Origin: Anoxybacterium sp963668245 | GTDB lineage: Bacteria; Bacillota; Clostridia; Peptostreptococcales; Anaerovoracaceae | Assembly: GCA_963668245.2 (NCBI GenBank) | Contig: OY764195.2 | Span: 1,178,001 to 1,242,000, forward strand | Direction: 5' to 3' | Length of the DNA stretch: 64,000 bases | In this document: piece after piece, positions 22,490-31,746 of the stretch | Layout of the letters: the number at the start of each line of letters is the position of its first letter | Numbering within the stretch: position 1 is the stretch's first letter | Made by a program: the position numbers and the translations under genes | Notes under the pieces: model-generated | What the model was told of the DNA's origin: nothing | The model's database searches: none | What the model saw: only the letters and a program-made list of their open reading frames with translations

Positions 22490-23440
22490 ATGGCTATTTC
22501 TTTACTAGAAGCAAAAAATTTCACGCAAGATAAATTATCTCTTGCAGTAATCGATGAATTCCGAAAGGATCCTATCCTTGACAAAATAACCTTTGACAAT
22601 ACGGTTACTCCAATCGGTCAAACTTTGGCGTATGTGTACAACCGTGTAACTACATTACCTACAGCTGGATTTAGAGCACTCAATACGGAGTATACACCAC
22701 AGGAAGCAAAGACTACCCAGCAAACTGCAAATCTCAAGCCATTTGGCGGCAGTTTTAATGTCGATAGGGTAATTCAGGAGAATGTAAAGGGAGTGAAAAA
22801 TCAAATTGCGTTTCAGACCGAGCAAAAGATTAAAGCAACACAGGCTCTTTTTGCAGATACCCTTATCAATGGGGATACTGGTGTTGATGCCAACTCTTTT
22901 GATGGCCTTGACAAAGCCATCACGGGAAGCTCTACGGAGGAAATTCCTGATGCTGCGATTGATTTATCTACTCCAGATGCTATTGAAGCAAATGCCAGTG
23001 CGTTCCTTTATTATCTTGACCAGCTCCTGGCCAAGCTTGATGGTACCCCAAGTATGATCCTGGTTAATCGCTTGCTAAAAGCGGCAATTAATGGTGTGGC
23101 TAGAAAAAGTAGCTTGTTTACTTCAAGCACTGTAGATGAATTTGGAAGACCAGTTACAAAATATGGCGGCATTGAATTTGTAACAGTTGGAGATAAACCA
23201 GGGACCGCAAGCCCAATCATTCCAATTGATGGAGTTACAGGATTGACATCTCTATATGTTGTGAGAATGGGACTTGACGGTGTGCACGCGGCATCTCCTG
23301 ATGGTGACAAACTGGTACATACGTATATGCCAGATATGAAACTACCTGGTGCAGTGAAAACTGGAGAGGTGGAAATGATTGCAGCAGCAGTACTAAAAGC
23401 TACCAGAGCAGCTGGTAAGCTCATTGATATTAAGCTATAG
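22490..23440 (+). CDS. Major capsid protein
   Basis: A 316-residue protein recognised as a HK97-fold phage coat protein by its position after the scaffold and its sequence pattern (SLLEAKNFTQDKLSLAVIDE at the start, GGSFNVDRVI in the middle). There is no protease gene nearby, so capsid maturation probably needs only the separate scaffold. An AGAGG site precedes the ATG. Confidence 0.88.
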   Translation: MAISLLEAKNFTQDKLSLAVIDEFRKDPILDKITFDNTVTPIGQTLAYVYNRVTTLPTAGFRALNTEYTPQEAKTTQQTANLKPFGGSFNVDRVIQENVKGVKNQIAFQTEQKIKATQALFADTLINGDTGVDANSFDGLDKAITGSSTEEIPDAAIDLSTPDAIEANASAFLYYLDQLLAKLDGTPSMILVNRLLKAAINGVARKSSLFTSSTVDEFGRPVTKYGGIEFVTVGDKPGTASPIIPIDGVTGLTSLYVVRMGLDGVHAASPDGDKLVHTYMPDMKLPGAVKTGEVEMIAAAVLKATRAAGKLIDIKL

Positions 23441-23452
23441 GAGGTGATCAGG

Positions 23453-23800
23453 ATGTTATATAAAATAACGGCGCCCAATAGGGGATATAACGGCATCACA
23501 GCTGGTGTACTGTTTCAGGCGGGAATAGGCCACACGGAGGATGAAAAAAACCTCAATTGGTTTTGCAGTAAGGGCTATGATGTGGAAGAAATGGACAACC
23601 AACCATTTGTAGTGGAAGGAAAAGAAATTGGAAAAGTTGAAGGTGAATACATCACCATCACCGATGAGGAAACTATTCGGGAAACGCTGGGTGATACCGA
23701 AACTGAGGTTGAACCAGAAGCGCCTGCAGAAACATCTAGCGATGAAACTGAGGTTGAACCAGAAGCGCCTGCAAAGAAACCGCGAGGTAAGAAAGAATAG
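23453..23800 (+). CDS. Small head-associated protein with duplicated acidic tail
   Basis: A 115-residue protein. The first about 60 residues are compact (YKITAPNRGYNGITAGVLFQ). The tail is disordered and acidic and carries TEVEPEAPA twice, encoded by two identical 30-bp units (23699-23728 and 23744-23773). It ends in a basic cluster. It may decorate the head or act in head-tail joining. The ATG at 23453 lies 6 bases after GGAGGTG. Confidence 0.75.
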   Translation: MLYKITAPNRGYNGITAGVLFQAGIGHTEDEKNLNWFCSKGYDVEEMDNQPFVVEGKEIGKVEGEYITITDEETIRETLGDTETEVEPEAPAETSSDETEVEPEAPAKKPRGKKE

Positions 23801-23808
23801 GTGAGCCT

Positions 23809-24153
23809 ATGACAGCAATGGAAATTGTGTTAAGCAAATTATCGCTTAGCGCTGCTGATGATACCATCACCCTTGCGCTTCTTGAAATAGAACAGAAAGT
23901 TAGAACTTTTTGCAATGTCCCTCCAGAGGAGCTGCTGCCTGATGCACTATCATTTACGATGGCCAACATGACGGTTGATTTACTGAAAAACAATCCTGCA
24001 GCTGATGCTGATTTGGAAAACATACCAGTCAAATCAGTCACCATGGGAGATACCAGCTACACATTTGATATCGTAAGCGGTCGGCAGCTCCTTGATAAGA
24101 TAGTTCTTAATTATGAGAGCGACTTGTTAAAGTTTCGAAGGAGACGGAAATGA
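23809..24153 (+). CDS. Head-tail connector (adaptor) protein
   Basis: A 114-residue helical protein of the YqbG/gp15-like connector type (TLALLEIEQKVRTFCNVPPE). It is expected to form the ring below the portal. The position after the capsid gene and before the head-closure and gp10-like genes supports this. Its end overlaps the next gene by 4 bp. Confidence 0.8.
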   Translation: MTAMEIVLSKLSLSAADDTITLALLEIEQKVRTFCNVPPEELLPDALSFTMANMTVDLLKNNPAADADLENIPVKSVTMGDTSYTFDIVSGRQLLDKIVLNYESDLLKFRRRRK

Positions 24154-24506
24154 ACTTAAATCAAATCAATCAAAGATTTATGTTTCAGGATAGCCTTTCT
24201 GTATTTCGTTATACGGTGACAGAAGATGAAGATGGTACCAATAAACGGGAACTGAAAGCGGTTTCCGAGCTTGCAGACATCCCATGTAAATTGGATATCA
24301 AAAAAGCAGATGAAGCCAAACTTCCTGAAACAATCAATATTATTTCCGCTACGTTTACTGTCTTTGCAGGACCAGAACATTCAATCTTAGCTGGAGATCA
24401 CTTTGTTGTAATGCACCAGGGCAGAAGCTACAGCTTAACTGCAGCAAGTCCGATTCTCTATTTGCATCATCAGGAAATTCCTGCAGAGTTGGAGCAGCTG
24501 GCATGA
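24150..24506 (+). CDS. Head closure / head-tail joining protein
   Basis: A 118-residue beta-rich protein (NLNQINQRFMFQDSLSVFRY...) at the position of YqbH/SPP1 gp16 head-closure proteins. It would plug the connector and bind the tail. Start and stop overlap its neighbours by 4 bp on both sides. Confidence 0.75.
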   Translation: MNLNQINQRFMFQDSLSVFRYTVTEDEDGTNKRELKAVSELADIPCKLDIKKADEAKLPETINIISATFTVFAGPEHSILAGDHFVVMHQGRSYSLTAASPILYLHHQEIPAELEQLA

Positions 24507-24985
24507 GCTTTGACTATAGCGAGTTTAAAAAGCTTCGTGATAAATATGCTAAGGCAGCGGACGAGGAGTGGGATAAGTTTTTAGCAGAGTTCCTGCTTGA
24601 GATGGGACTTGAAGCCTTGACCAGGACAAAAGATAACACCCCTGTTGATACAGGTCTTGCTCGTAATATGTGGCAGCTTGGCGATAGTCATAACGTGATT
24701 CGCTATGTGAAAGGTGAAAATCAAAGATACCAAGGTGATGTATCAAGGAGCAAAGCACCTACCATAAAAAGTGTAAAGCGCAGTGGCGGTGACTTGATTA
24801 TTGAAATCTACAACAATGTGGAATACATCAGCCACATTGAAGATGGCCATAAGCTGCGTGGAGGCAAAGGAAAGTATCAAGGCATACACATGGCAAGAAA
24901 TGCAATTGCGCTGGTGGAAAAAAGAATCCCTGCAGAGTTTGAAAAACGCTTTAAAACATGGGTTGAAAACTTGGAGGAAATATGA
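24503..24985 (+). CDS. HK97 gp10-like tail-completion protein
   Basis: A 160-residue protein with the family pattern ALTRTKDNTPVDTGLARNMW and a C-terminal helix. Members help complete the neck and tail. It overlaps both neighbours by 4 bp. Confidence 0.88.
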   Translation: MSFDYSEFKKLRDKYAKAADEEWDKFLAEFLLEMGLEALTRTKDNTPVDTGLARNMWQLGDSHNVIRYVKGENQRYQGDVSRSKAPTIKSVKRSGGDLIIEIYNNVEYISHIEDGHKLRGGKGKYQGIHMARNAIALVEKRIPAEFEKRFKTWVENLEEI

Positions 24986-25401
24986 CGGATAACGAAGTAA
25001 TTAGCATGGTGGCCAGAACAATCAAAAATCATTATCCCGATGTATCGGTTGAGAAGGAGGCTGTAGCGCAGGATGCTGCGCTGCCTCTTTTTTTCGTGTA
25101 TGTGATTGATAGTGATATATCTGGATTACCATGCAAGAAAAGAAAGCAAAACTTTAGTGTTGCCGTCAAGTATTATTCTAAGTCAGAAAAAAATTCTGAA
25201 TGCTATGAAACGGCAGCGGTCTTGTGGGATGCCCTTAAAATAATAGAATTTAAGGGCAAGAAGCTACGTGCAAAAAATTTGGAGTACAAGGCCATTGATG
25301 GCGTACTGCACTTCTATTTTAGTACACGCAGCACCATGATTGAAACTTTAGACAATAATAAATTTGGTGACTTGGAGGTGAATGTCAGTGCCAGAGAATA
25401 A
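24982..25401 (+). CDS. Tail terminator protein (YqbJ-like)
   Basis: A 139-residue protein (DNEVISMVARTIKNHYPDVS...) at the position of the DUF6838/YqbJ tail terminator, which caps the tail tube and joins it to the head. Its 3' end overlaps the following small gene by 14 bp. Confidence 0.8.
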   Translation: MTDNEVISMVARTIKNHYPDVSVEKEAVAQDAALPLFFVYVIDSDISGLPCKKRKQNFSVAVKYYSKSEKNSECYETAAVLWDALKIIEFKGKKLRAKNLEYKAIDGVLHFYFSTRSTMIETLDNNKFGDLEVNVSARE

Positions 25402-25558
25402 TGTGCCTAAATATACAAAATCAGAAATATTAAGGAGCAGCAGGTTTACAGGAACCGCAAGAGACCTTTTGGCTGCACTGCTTGAGGATGGGAAAACCTA
25501 CACGGTAACTCAGTGTCAGGATGCCCTGAAGAAAGAAGAAAGAAGGGAAATTAAATAA
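25388..25558 (+). CDS. Small YqzN/YkzM-like phage protein
   Basis: A 56-residue protein starting with GTG at 25388, just after GGAGGTGAATG. The core YTKSEILRSSRFTGTARDLL plus LLEDGKTYTV is the YqzN/YkzM pattern found before sheath genes in PBSX- and skin-type elements. The role is unknown. The stop overlaps the ATG of the sheath gene. Confidence 0.75.
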   Translation: MPENNVPKYTKSEILRSSRFTGTARDLLAALLEDGKTYTVTQCQDALKKEERREIK

Positions 25559-26889
25559 TGGCTGGAGGATATTTTACGGCGCTCAATAAAGTGATTCCTG
25601 GTGCATATATCAATTTTACCACAGCGGAAAATGTGGATATATCAGCAGGAGCGCGGGGAATTGGAACAATGCCCATAGTACTTAACTGGGGCGTTGAAAA
25701 GACTTTTGTGCTAGTGGATGCAGGCAGCGACTTTAAAACCCTCCTTGGGTATGATCTTACGGCGGCGGAGCTTATTTTAGTAAAGGAATCACTAAAAAGA
25801 GCAAAGTATTTGCTGCTTTACAGAGTGAACTCAGGGGTTGCTGCTACGGTTACTGAAAATGGACTTACCATCACAGCAAACTATAAAGGGAGCAGAGGCA
25901 ATGCAATCACAGTGGTGATCACAGCGGACGCAGATGTTGAAGGAAGCTTCCTTGTAACCACATATCTTGACGGTATTGCAGTGACAGAAGAGTCAGCAGC
26001 TACCATTGGAGAACTTGCTGGAAATGACTTTGTAACGTTTTCTGGGGCTTCGGAAACAAGTCTTGTTGCTTCCGCAGGAATGATCCTTGCCAATGGAACC
26101 ACTACAGCAGCATCAAGCGCAGACTACACCGCATATTTCGCAGGCCTAGAAGTACAAGACTTCAACGTGATTGGATTACCAGTAAGTGATGATACTCTTA
26201 AGGCTACAGCGGCAAGCTTTGTTGTTAGAATGATTGAAACGGAAGGCAAAAAGATTCAGGCGGTTATGCCAAGCTACACAGCAGCAGACCACGAGGGTGT
26301 TATCTCTGTTGAAAATGGGGTTATCCTCTCTGATGGGACCACGATTGATAAAACTACAGCAGTCGCTTGGGTCATGGGTGCCACCGCATCCGCTGCCATA
26401 AATAAAGATTTGACTTACAGTGCTTATGAGGATGCAGTGGATGTGACCGAAAAATATACCAATACACAAATCACGGCAATGCTTAATGCAGGTAAGTTCT
26501 TCTTTGTGCCAAAAGTATTCAAAAGCGGAACTACAAAAATTGTAGTTCAGGAAGACCTGAATACCTTTACCAGCGTGACCAGTGATAAAGGAACTGAGTT
26601 TCGATTTAACAGATCCATCAGAACTATGTTTGACATTGGGACAAAGGTACCACAGCTTTGGGAAGAAAATTATATTGGAAAAGTTGATGCTATCGACGAT
26701 GGATTAAATGGCTTTAAAGGTGATTTAATCAGCTATTTCAATGGATTGCAAAAGCAAAGCGCCATTAAAAACTTCGCAGATGAAGACATCAATGTTGAAA
26801 TGGATGAAAGTGACAATGTGATCGCAAATCTGGGAGTGCAGGTTGTCAGGGCAATGAAAAAGCTATACATGGCAGTGAAACTGAATTAG
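25558..26889 (+). CDS. Contractile tail sheath protein (XkdK-like)
   Basis: A 443-residue sheath protein with an N-terminal PGAYINFTTAENVDISAGARG start and the conserved C-terminal region with QEDLNTFTS and LGVQVVRAMKKLYM. It shows that the phage is a myovirus-type particle. The sheath surrounds the tube encoded next and contracts at infection. The ATG overlaps the preceding stop. Confidence 0.93.
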   Translation: MAGGYFTALNKVIPGAYINFTTAENVDISAGARGIGTMPIVLNWGVEKTFVLVDAGSDFKTLLGYDLTAAELILVKESLKRAKYLLLYRVNSGVAATVTENGLTITANYKGSRGNAITVVITADADVEGSFLVTTYLDGIAVTEESAATIGELAGNDFVTFSGASETSLVASAGMILANGTTTAASSADYTAYFAGLEVQDFNVIGLPVSDDTLKATAASFVVRMIETEGKKIQAVMPSYTAADHEGVISVENGVILSDGTTIDKTTAVAWVMGATASAAINKDLTYSAYEDAVDVTEKYTNTQITAMLNAGKFFFVPKVFKSGTTKIVVQEDLNTFTSVTSDKGTEFRFNRSIRTMFDIGTKVPQLWEENYIGKVDAIDDGLNGFKGDLISYFNGLQKQSAIKNFADEDINVEMDESDNVIANLGVQVVRAMKKLYMAVKLN

Positions 26890-26903
26890 GGAGGTAACGG
26901 TTC

Positions 26904-27374
26904 GTGAGTATTAATGATATTAGAGACAGCGTAGACAAAGGAGCTGGCAGAGCATATATCATTCAGGATGGTGTTTTTGAAGAAGAACCAGGTATCTTGA
27001 AGGTATCGACCAAAAGGAGTGTAAAAACAAGGACTAGAAAACCGATTGGCTCCAGAATTACACAGACGAAGGTGACAGGCATTGAAAACAGTGGGTCTAT
27101 TACTGTTGACCATTATGCGACTGCAAGATTTAATGCAATGCTTGATGCGTATGAAGCATCTGGTATAATGCCAGAATTTGATTTGCAGATTGTCAATGAG
27201 GATGAGAGTGCAACTGTTGGCCGCCGTGTTGTCAGATACTATGATTGTATGCTGAATGCAGATGTGAGCTTGTCAGAGCTTGAGGAAAGCTCTGATGATG
27301 CGATTACATCAGAAATCGGGATTACATACAGAGCGAAAAAGATTTTAGAGGATTATATCAGTCCGGAAAGGTAG
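26904..27374 (+). CDS. Tail tube protein (XkdM-like)
   Basis: A 156-residue tube protein of the XkdM type (NDIRDSVDKGAGRAYIIQDG). The start is GTG at 26904 with GGGAGGT 8 bases upstream. It follows the sheath gene as in PBSX. Confidence 0.88.
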   Translation: MSINDIRDSVDKGAGRAYIIQDGVFEEEPGILKVSTKRSVKTRTRKPIGSRITQTKVTGIENSGSITVDHYATARFNAMLDAYEASGIMPEFDLQIVNEDESATVGRRVVRYYDCMLNADVSLSELEESSDDAITSEIGITYRAKKILEDYISPER

Positions 27375-27381
27375 GCAAAAG

Positions 27382-27780
27382 ATGAGCGATTTAATGAATT
27401 ACTTGATTGATAACATTTCTGCTACAGAAGAAATTGAGGAAGTTTCACTACCTGGTAGGCTCAGTAATTTTACATTTCGAATCAAACCTGCAGGGCACAA
27501 GGAACTCAACAAGTGGAGGGAAGACTGCAGGACAGTAAAAAAGAAACGGGTCTATTTTGACGATGCGAGATTCAACGAGCTTATCATCACAAAGTGCTGT
27601 GTGGAACCAAACTTCAATGATGAAGGATCTATTCAGAAAGCTAATTGTAAAACTCCTTCAGACATGATTAACAAGCTTTTGAAGGCGGGAGAAATTCAAG
27701 ACTTAGCCAATGAAATTATGGAATTATCAGGATTTGATGCGGATCCTGATGAATTGGTAGAAGAAGCAAAAAACTCATAA
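27382..27780 (+). CDS. Tail assembly chaperone, short form (XkdN-like)
   Basis: A 132-residue acidic protein (SLPGRLSNFTFRIKPAGHKE...) of the XkdN tail-chaperone type. It helps the tube protein polymerise around the tape measure. Its last codons are GCA AAA AAC TCA TAA, which contain a slippery heptamer, so this is the product of normal termination. Confidence 0.85.
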   Translation: MSDLMNYLIDNISATEEIEEVSLPGRLSNFTFRIKPAGHKELNKWREDCRTVKKKRVYFDDARFNELIITKCCVEPNFNDEGSIQKANCKTPSDMINKLLKAGEIQDLANEIMELSGFDADPDELVEEAKNS

Positions 27781-27935
27781 GAGAGGGAGATACAGATATA
27801 AAGACAGCTATGTATTGTTTTTACAACCATGGCTGGGCTCCATCGTACTATATGAATCTTTCTCTCCGTGAAAGAATCTTGATTACTTGCATAGCTGAGT
27901 ATGAAATCCAACACAGGGAAAAAACTAAAAAATAG
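27382..27935 (+). CDS. Tail assembly chaperone, long form by -1 frameshift
   Basis: The heptamer A-AAA-AAC at 27768-27774, in the zero frame, allows a -1 shift. Reading then continues LIREGDTDIKTAMYCFYNHG, GWAPSYYMNLSLRERILI and on to a stop at 27933-27935. The downstream segment has no usable start and ribosome binding site of its own. It has the WAPSxYxxLxxRER pattern known from the T part of gpG-gpGT-type chaperones, whose long form recruits the tape measure protein. The gene directly before the tape measure is the expected place. Confidence 0.85.
27768..27774 (+). other. Programmed -1 frameshift site A-AAA-AAC
   Basis: A canonical X-XXY-YYZ heptamer located two codons before the zero-frame stop. 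The -1 frame stays open for 55 codons afterwards and encodes a recognisable domain. Confidence 0.88.
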
Positions 27936-27957
27936 AGCAGAAATGAGGTGATGAGAT

Positions 27958-29898
27958 ATGGCAACGGTTACAAACTTTATAAAGATGAAAGACAGCATGG
28001 GCAGTGTATTAAAGGATATTGTCCGTGAGATGGATATCACCATGGGCACAATGGAGCGGCTCAATTCTGCATCCGACCGTCTTAATCTAGGAGGTAGCTT
28101 AAACAATGCTACCTCCTCTGCATCGGCATTGCATCGAGGTTTAGATCCAATCGATGGAGATCTGCGAAAAGCTAGCGAAGAACAGAAGGATTTTAATAAC
28201 AAGATTCGTGATGGTACATCGGCTGCAAATGGGCTTCATTCAACAATGGTAAAGATGGCGAGTGTGATTGGGGTAAAGGAAATTATATCTTTTTCTGATC
28301 AAATAACATTGTTGTCTGCAAGGTTAGATTTAATCAAAAGTGATATGGAAACTGTGGCAGATTTGCAAGCTAAAATATTTGGTGCTGCAAGCAATGCACG
28401 TGGGCTTTATTCTGATATGGCAGCCTCTGTGTCAAAGCTGGCGCTACTTGCAGGAGATGCTTTCAGTGGCAATGATGAAATTATTCGCTTTGTGGAGCTA
28501 TATCAAAAAATGGGCACGATTGGCGGGAGTTCTTCTTCTGAAATAAGTAATGCAATGTATCAACTTAATCAGGCGATGGCATCCGGAAGGCTTCAAGGCG
28601 ACGAATACCGTTCTATCATTGAAAATGCGCCAATGCTAGCAAATGCAATTGAGGATTACATGATAAATGTGCAAGGTGCAAAAGGGTCAATGAAAGATTG
28701 GGCATCAGAGGGTTTGCTCACGGCAGATGTGATTAAAGCAGCCATGTTTTCGGTTGCAGATGAGGTAGACGAAACATTTGCAAAAATGCCAATGACGTGG
28801 GGGCAAGTCTGGAATGGCGCGATTAATAAGCTGATTATTGTTTCGGAGCCTTTGTTAAAATTCATCAATTTTCTTGCAAATAACTGGACGATTATCGAAC
28901 CACTTGCTATTGCTGCAGGCTTAGCTATTTTAGGCTACGTTGCTGCATTGGCTCTTTATAAGGGAATTACGTTTGCTTCCGCAGCAGTAACAGCAGCACA
29001 CACCGCATTTACTACAACATGGACATTTGCCACTTTTCAGGCGACATTAGCGCAAAAGGGATTAAACGCTGCGCTTCTGGCCTGCCCAATCACATGGATA
29101 CTAATAGCAATCATTGGACTGGTGGCAATTTTCTATGCAGCAGTGGCAGCAGTCAACAAATTTACAGGAAGCACACTTTCCGCAACGGGCCTCATCATGG
29201 GTGCCATTTTCGTACTGGGTGCATATATCTACAATCAGTTTATTTTACCTACTTGGAACGTAGTCGCAATGCTGGTGAACTTCTTTGCAAATGTGTGGAA
29301 TGATCCGATCGGGGCAGTAAAGCTTGGCTTTTTTTCGCTAGCAACTGATGTGGTAGGATATATTCTATGGATGGCTAACGCAATTGAAAGTGTGATCAAC
29401 AAGATACCAGGCGTTGAAGTGGATATAACCAGTGGCCTTGACAGCTTTTATTCTCAGATGGAAACGGCTGCGGATAAAGCAAAAAACCAGTTTGAATGGG
29501 TTGATTATGTTGGAACGCTCGATTCTATTGGCTATGGTGATGCTTGGAATAAGGGATACGGGCTTGGCAGTAATATTCAGGATAAGGTTACAGGTGCGTT
29601 CGGCTCATCTTACAATACAGATGATTTGGCCAGCAGTCTTGCTGATCAGGAGTATGATGTCAATGTGAAAGACGATGTAAACTTGGCAGATGAAAGTCTT
29701 GAGTACCTACTTGACGCCGTGATGCAGAAATACGTGAATAATGTAAATGTGACATCACCAGCACCAACGGTACAAGTTACATTTGCTGGGGATATCAACC
29801 GTGATGTAGATCTGGACGAATTGGCAGAAAAAACTAAGAAAAAGATTGGTACTGAGATAGTAGAATTTGCTATGTCCAGCACTGATATTAAGAGGTGA
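27958..29898 (+). CDS. Tape measure protein
   Basis: A 646-residue protein that sets tail length and is threaded through the tube. A tape_meas_N-like part lies near residues 95-280 (GGSSSSEISNAMYQLNQAMA, RLQGDEYRSIIENAPM). Several hydrophobic segments lie at about 310-440, and a helical end follows. At roughly 0.15 nm per residue the tail would be near 100 nm, on the short side. A GAGGTGATG site precedes the ATG. Confidence 0.93.
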   Translation: MATVTNFIKMKDSMGSVLKDIVREMDITMGTMERLNSASDRLNLGGSLNNATSSASALHRGLDPIDGDLRKASEEQKDFNNKIRDGTSAANGLHSTMVKMASVIGVKEIISFSDQITLLSARLDLIKSDMETVADLQAKIFGAASNARGLYSDMAASVSKLALLAGDAFSGNDEIIRFVELYQKMGTIGGSSSSEISNAMYQLNQAMASGRLQGDEYRSIIENAPMLANAIEDYMINVQGAKGSMKDWASEGLLTADVIKAAMFSVADEVDETFAKMPMTWGQVWNGAINKLIIVSEPLLKFINFLANNWTIIEPLAIAAGLAILGYVAALALYKGITFASAAVTAAHTAFTTTWTFATFQATLAQKGLNAALLACPITWILIAIIGLVAIFYAAVAAVNKFTGSTLSATGLIMGAIFVLGAYIYNQFILPTWNVVAMLVNFFANVWNDPIGAVKLGFFSLATDVVGYILWMANAIESVINKIPGVEVDITSGLDSFYSQMETAADKAKNQFEWVDYVGTLDSIGYGDAWNKGYGLGSNIQDKVTGAFGSSYNTDDLASSLADQEYDVNVKDDVNLADESLEYLLDAVMQKYVNNVNVTSPAPTVQVTFAGDINRDVDLDELAEKTKKKIGTEIVEFAMSSTDIKR

Positions 29899-29903
29899 TA
29901 ACG

Positions 29904-30344
29904 ATGGCGTACAATATGTACCTGATGCAAGAACTGGATAATGACACACTGGTGCTGCAGCTTCCTGAACTGCCAGAGGAACTGAAAGTGAAGAGGGCAA
30001 ACAATAATAAGACCTACAATGTTCTTGAATTGGGTGATATTGTTGTGCCAGGTGAAAAAGGTCTTAAGAGCTTTGATATTGAAACATATTTTTCTGCAGA
30101 GGATGCTGAAACAGGCATCCTTACCATTGAAAAGATGATCGACAACCAGGCCGCCTTAAAAAAGCCGGTCAGGGTGATCGTCAACCGCATGAACCAGACA
30201 AGGCTGGAATATGATTCAAATATTCTGGCCTTGATCGATGAGTTTGAAACATCAGAAGTCGGTGGTGAGGTGGGAGATATTTATATCTCTCTGAAATGCA
30301 CAGAATACAGGGAGTTTAAGGCAAAGGTGATTGGTAGTGCTTAA
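29904..30344 (+). CDS. Baseplate/tail protein, XkdP position, without LysM
   Basis: A 146-residue protein (AYNMYLMQELDNDTLVLQLP). It holds the place of XkdP between tape measure and hub but lacks a recognisable LysM repeat, so it corresponds to the N-terminal tube-initiator part only. ATG 29904 is preferred over GTG 29895, which lies in the GAGGTGAT site. It overlaps the next gene by 8 bp. Confidence 0.75.
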   Translation: MAYNMYLMQELDNDTLVLQLPELPEELKVKRANNNKTYNVLELGDIVVPGEKGLKSFDIETYFSAEDAETGILTIEKMIDNQAALKKPVRVIVNRMNQTRLEYDSNILALIDEFETSEVGGEVGDIYISLKCTEYREFKAKVIGSA

Positions 30345-31302
30345 AATCTATATAGACAGTAAAAATCAGATGAAGAGGTATGATGTCAGCGAGCTTGTAA
30401 CAGAAGCAAAGATAGTAAGCTATCTGGAAAACACAGCTGGAAAGCTTGATTTTACTCTGATTAAAGACAGCATTGTGGTTTTTCATGAAGGGGATGCGGT
30501 AAGTGTTTATGATGATGATATCCCGATGTTTTATGGCTATGTGTTTACCAAGACAGCCAACGAAAAGAAGGAAATTCAAGGTATTGCGTATGATCAGATT
30601 AGGTACTTGAAAGCAAAAGATAGTTATGAATTTATTGGAAAAAGCCTGACGGAAATAATCAACACGATTGCCAATTATTATCAACTCAAAGTCGGCTATC
30701 TTGCGGACACTAGCTATAAAACGCCATACTATTATCATGAAGATGAGAGTATGCTTGATATCATTGATTATCATTTGAAACAAGCTGAGCTTCAAAATAT
30801 AAAGCGGTATATCTTTTATGATGATTTTGGAAAACTTGCTCTTAGAAATGTGGAAGATCTCCTTTGTGAGTATGTAATCGGAGTGTCCAGTCTAGCTGGC
30901 TCATACAGCTATAAGACGGATATCGACAGTGAAACATACAATGTAATCAAACTAGTCAAACCAGATGAGGTAACGGGTGGCTCTGATGTATATCTGGCCA
31001 AAGATGATGATACCATAAAGCTGTGGGGATTGCTGCAGTACTATGAGGTATTGGATGAAAACCTGAATGAAGAGCAGATTAAAGAGTATTTAGAGCTTCT
31101 TGCAACGTATCATAATAAGGTCTTTCGAACACTTTCCTTGGAAGCTTTAGGAATACCTACGCTTCGCGGTGGCAGCACAGTATACATCGATATTCCAGCA
31201 ATTGGAGATATTGATATTAATAAGTATCTTATCGTGGATCAGGTTACTCATACATATAAAAACTCTGAACACAAGATGAGCCTGGAATTGAAGGTGAGGT
31301 AA
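30337..31302 (+). CDS. Baseplate hub protein (XkdQ-like)
   Basis: A 321-residue protein of the T4 gp27/XkdQ hub type (SLTEIINTIANYYQLKVGYL and a C-terminal DQVTHTYKNSEHKMSLEL). It links tube and central spike. The GTG at 30337 has AAAGGTG 7 bases upstream. It overlaps the previous gene. Confidence 0.85.
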   Translation: MLKIYIDSKNQMKRYDVSELVTEAKIVSYLENTAGKLDFTLIKDSIVVFHEGDAVSVYDDDIPMFYGYVFTKTANEKKEIQGIAYDQIRYLKAKDSYEFIGKSLTEIINTIANYYQLKVGYLADTSYKTPYYYHEDESMLDIIDYHLKQAELQNIKRYIFYDDFGKLALRNVEDLLCEYVIGVSSLAGSYSYKTDIDSETYNVIKLVKPDEVTGGSDVYLAKDDDTIKLWGLLQYYEVLDENLNEEQIKEYLELLATYHNKVFRTLSLEALGIPTLRGGSTVYIDIPAIGDIDINKYLIVDQVTHTYKNSEHKMSLELKVR

Positions 31303-31304
31303 TC

Positions 31305-31742
31305 ATGTACGAAGAAATGCAACGATGGGTTCAGGAAATCATCAAGAATTCCAAACTGGTGGACATACGAATTGGTACTGTGAAGCAGCTTGATCCCATC
31401 AAGCTTGATATTGGTGATAATAAACAGATTACTCAGTTTGGCAGCAACCTATTATTTACAGAGCAGGTCATTGAAAAGCGAATCTCTCTGACGCACCAGC
31501 ATGATGTACAAACACTCACGCATACTCATGCAAATTCTGCAGGGGACACAACGCCTGGACTGAGTGGAAGCTACTCTTCTGAGAATGCAACCATGTCTTT
31601 TGTTATAACAGAAGGAATAAAAGCTGGTGATAAGCTGCTGTTGATAAGGGCATTAGGCGGCCAACAATGGATTATCCTTAGTAAGCTGCGTGACAGCAAT
31701 AGTCTCACAATCAATCAGGATGGTGAGTGGGAATGGGGTTGA
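31305..31742 (+). CDS. Baseplate protein, DUF2577 (XkdR-like)
   Basis: A 145-residue DUF2577-type protein; the Thr/His-rich loop LTHQHDVQTLTHTHANSAGD is typical for an OB-fold spike-associated protein and may bind a metal ion. The position between XkdQ and XkdS homologues supports the assignment. Two bases separate it from the hub gene. Confidence 0.82.
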   Translation: MYEEMQRWVQEIIKNSKLVDIRIGTVKQLDPIKLDIGDNKQITQFGSNLLFTEQVIEKRISLTHQHDVQTLTHTHANSAGDTTPGLSGSYSSENATMSFVITEGIKAGDKLLLIRALGGQQWIILSKLRDSNSLTINQDGEWEWG

Positions 31743-31746
31743 TAAA

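Noticed and set aside
23699..23773. CRISPR-like repeat
   Set aside because: Only two units within a coding frame, encoding a duplicated peptide; no array is present anywhere in the window.
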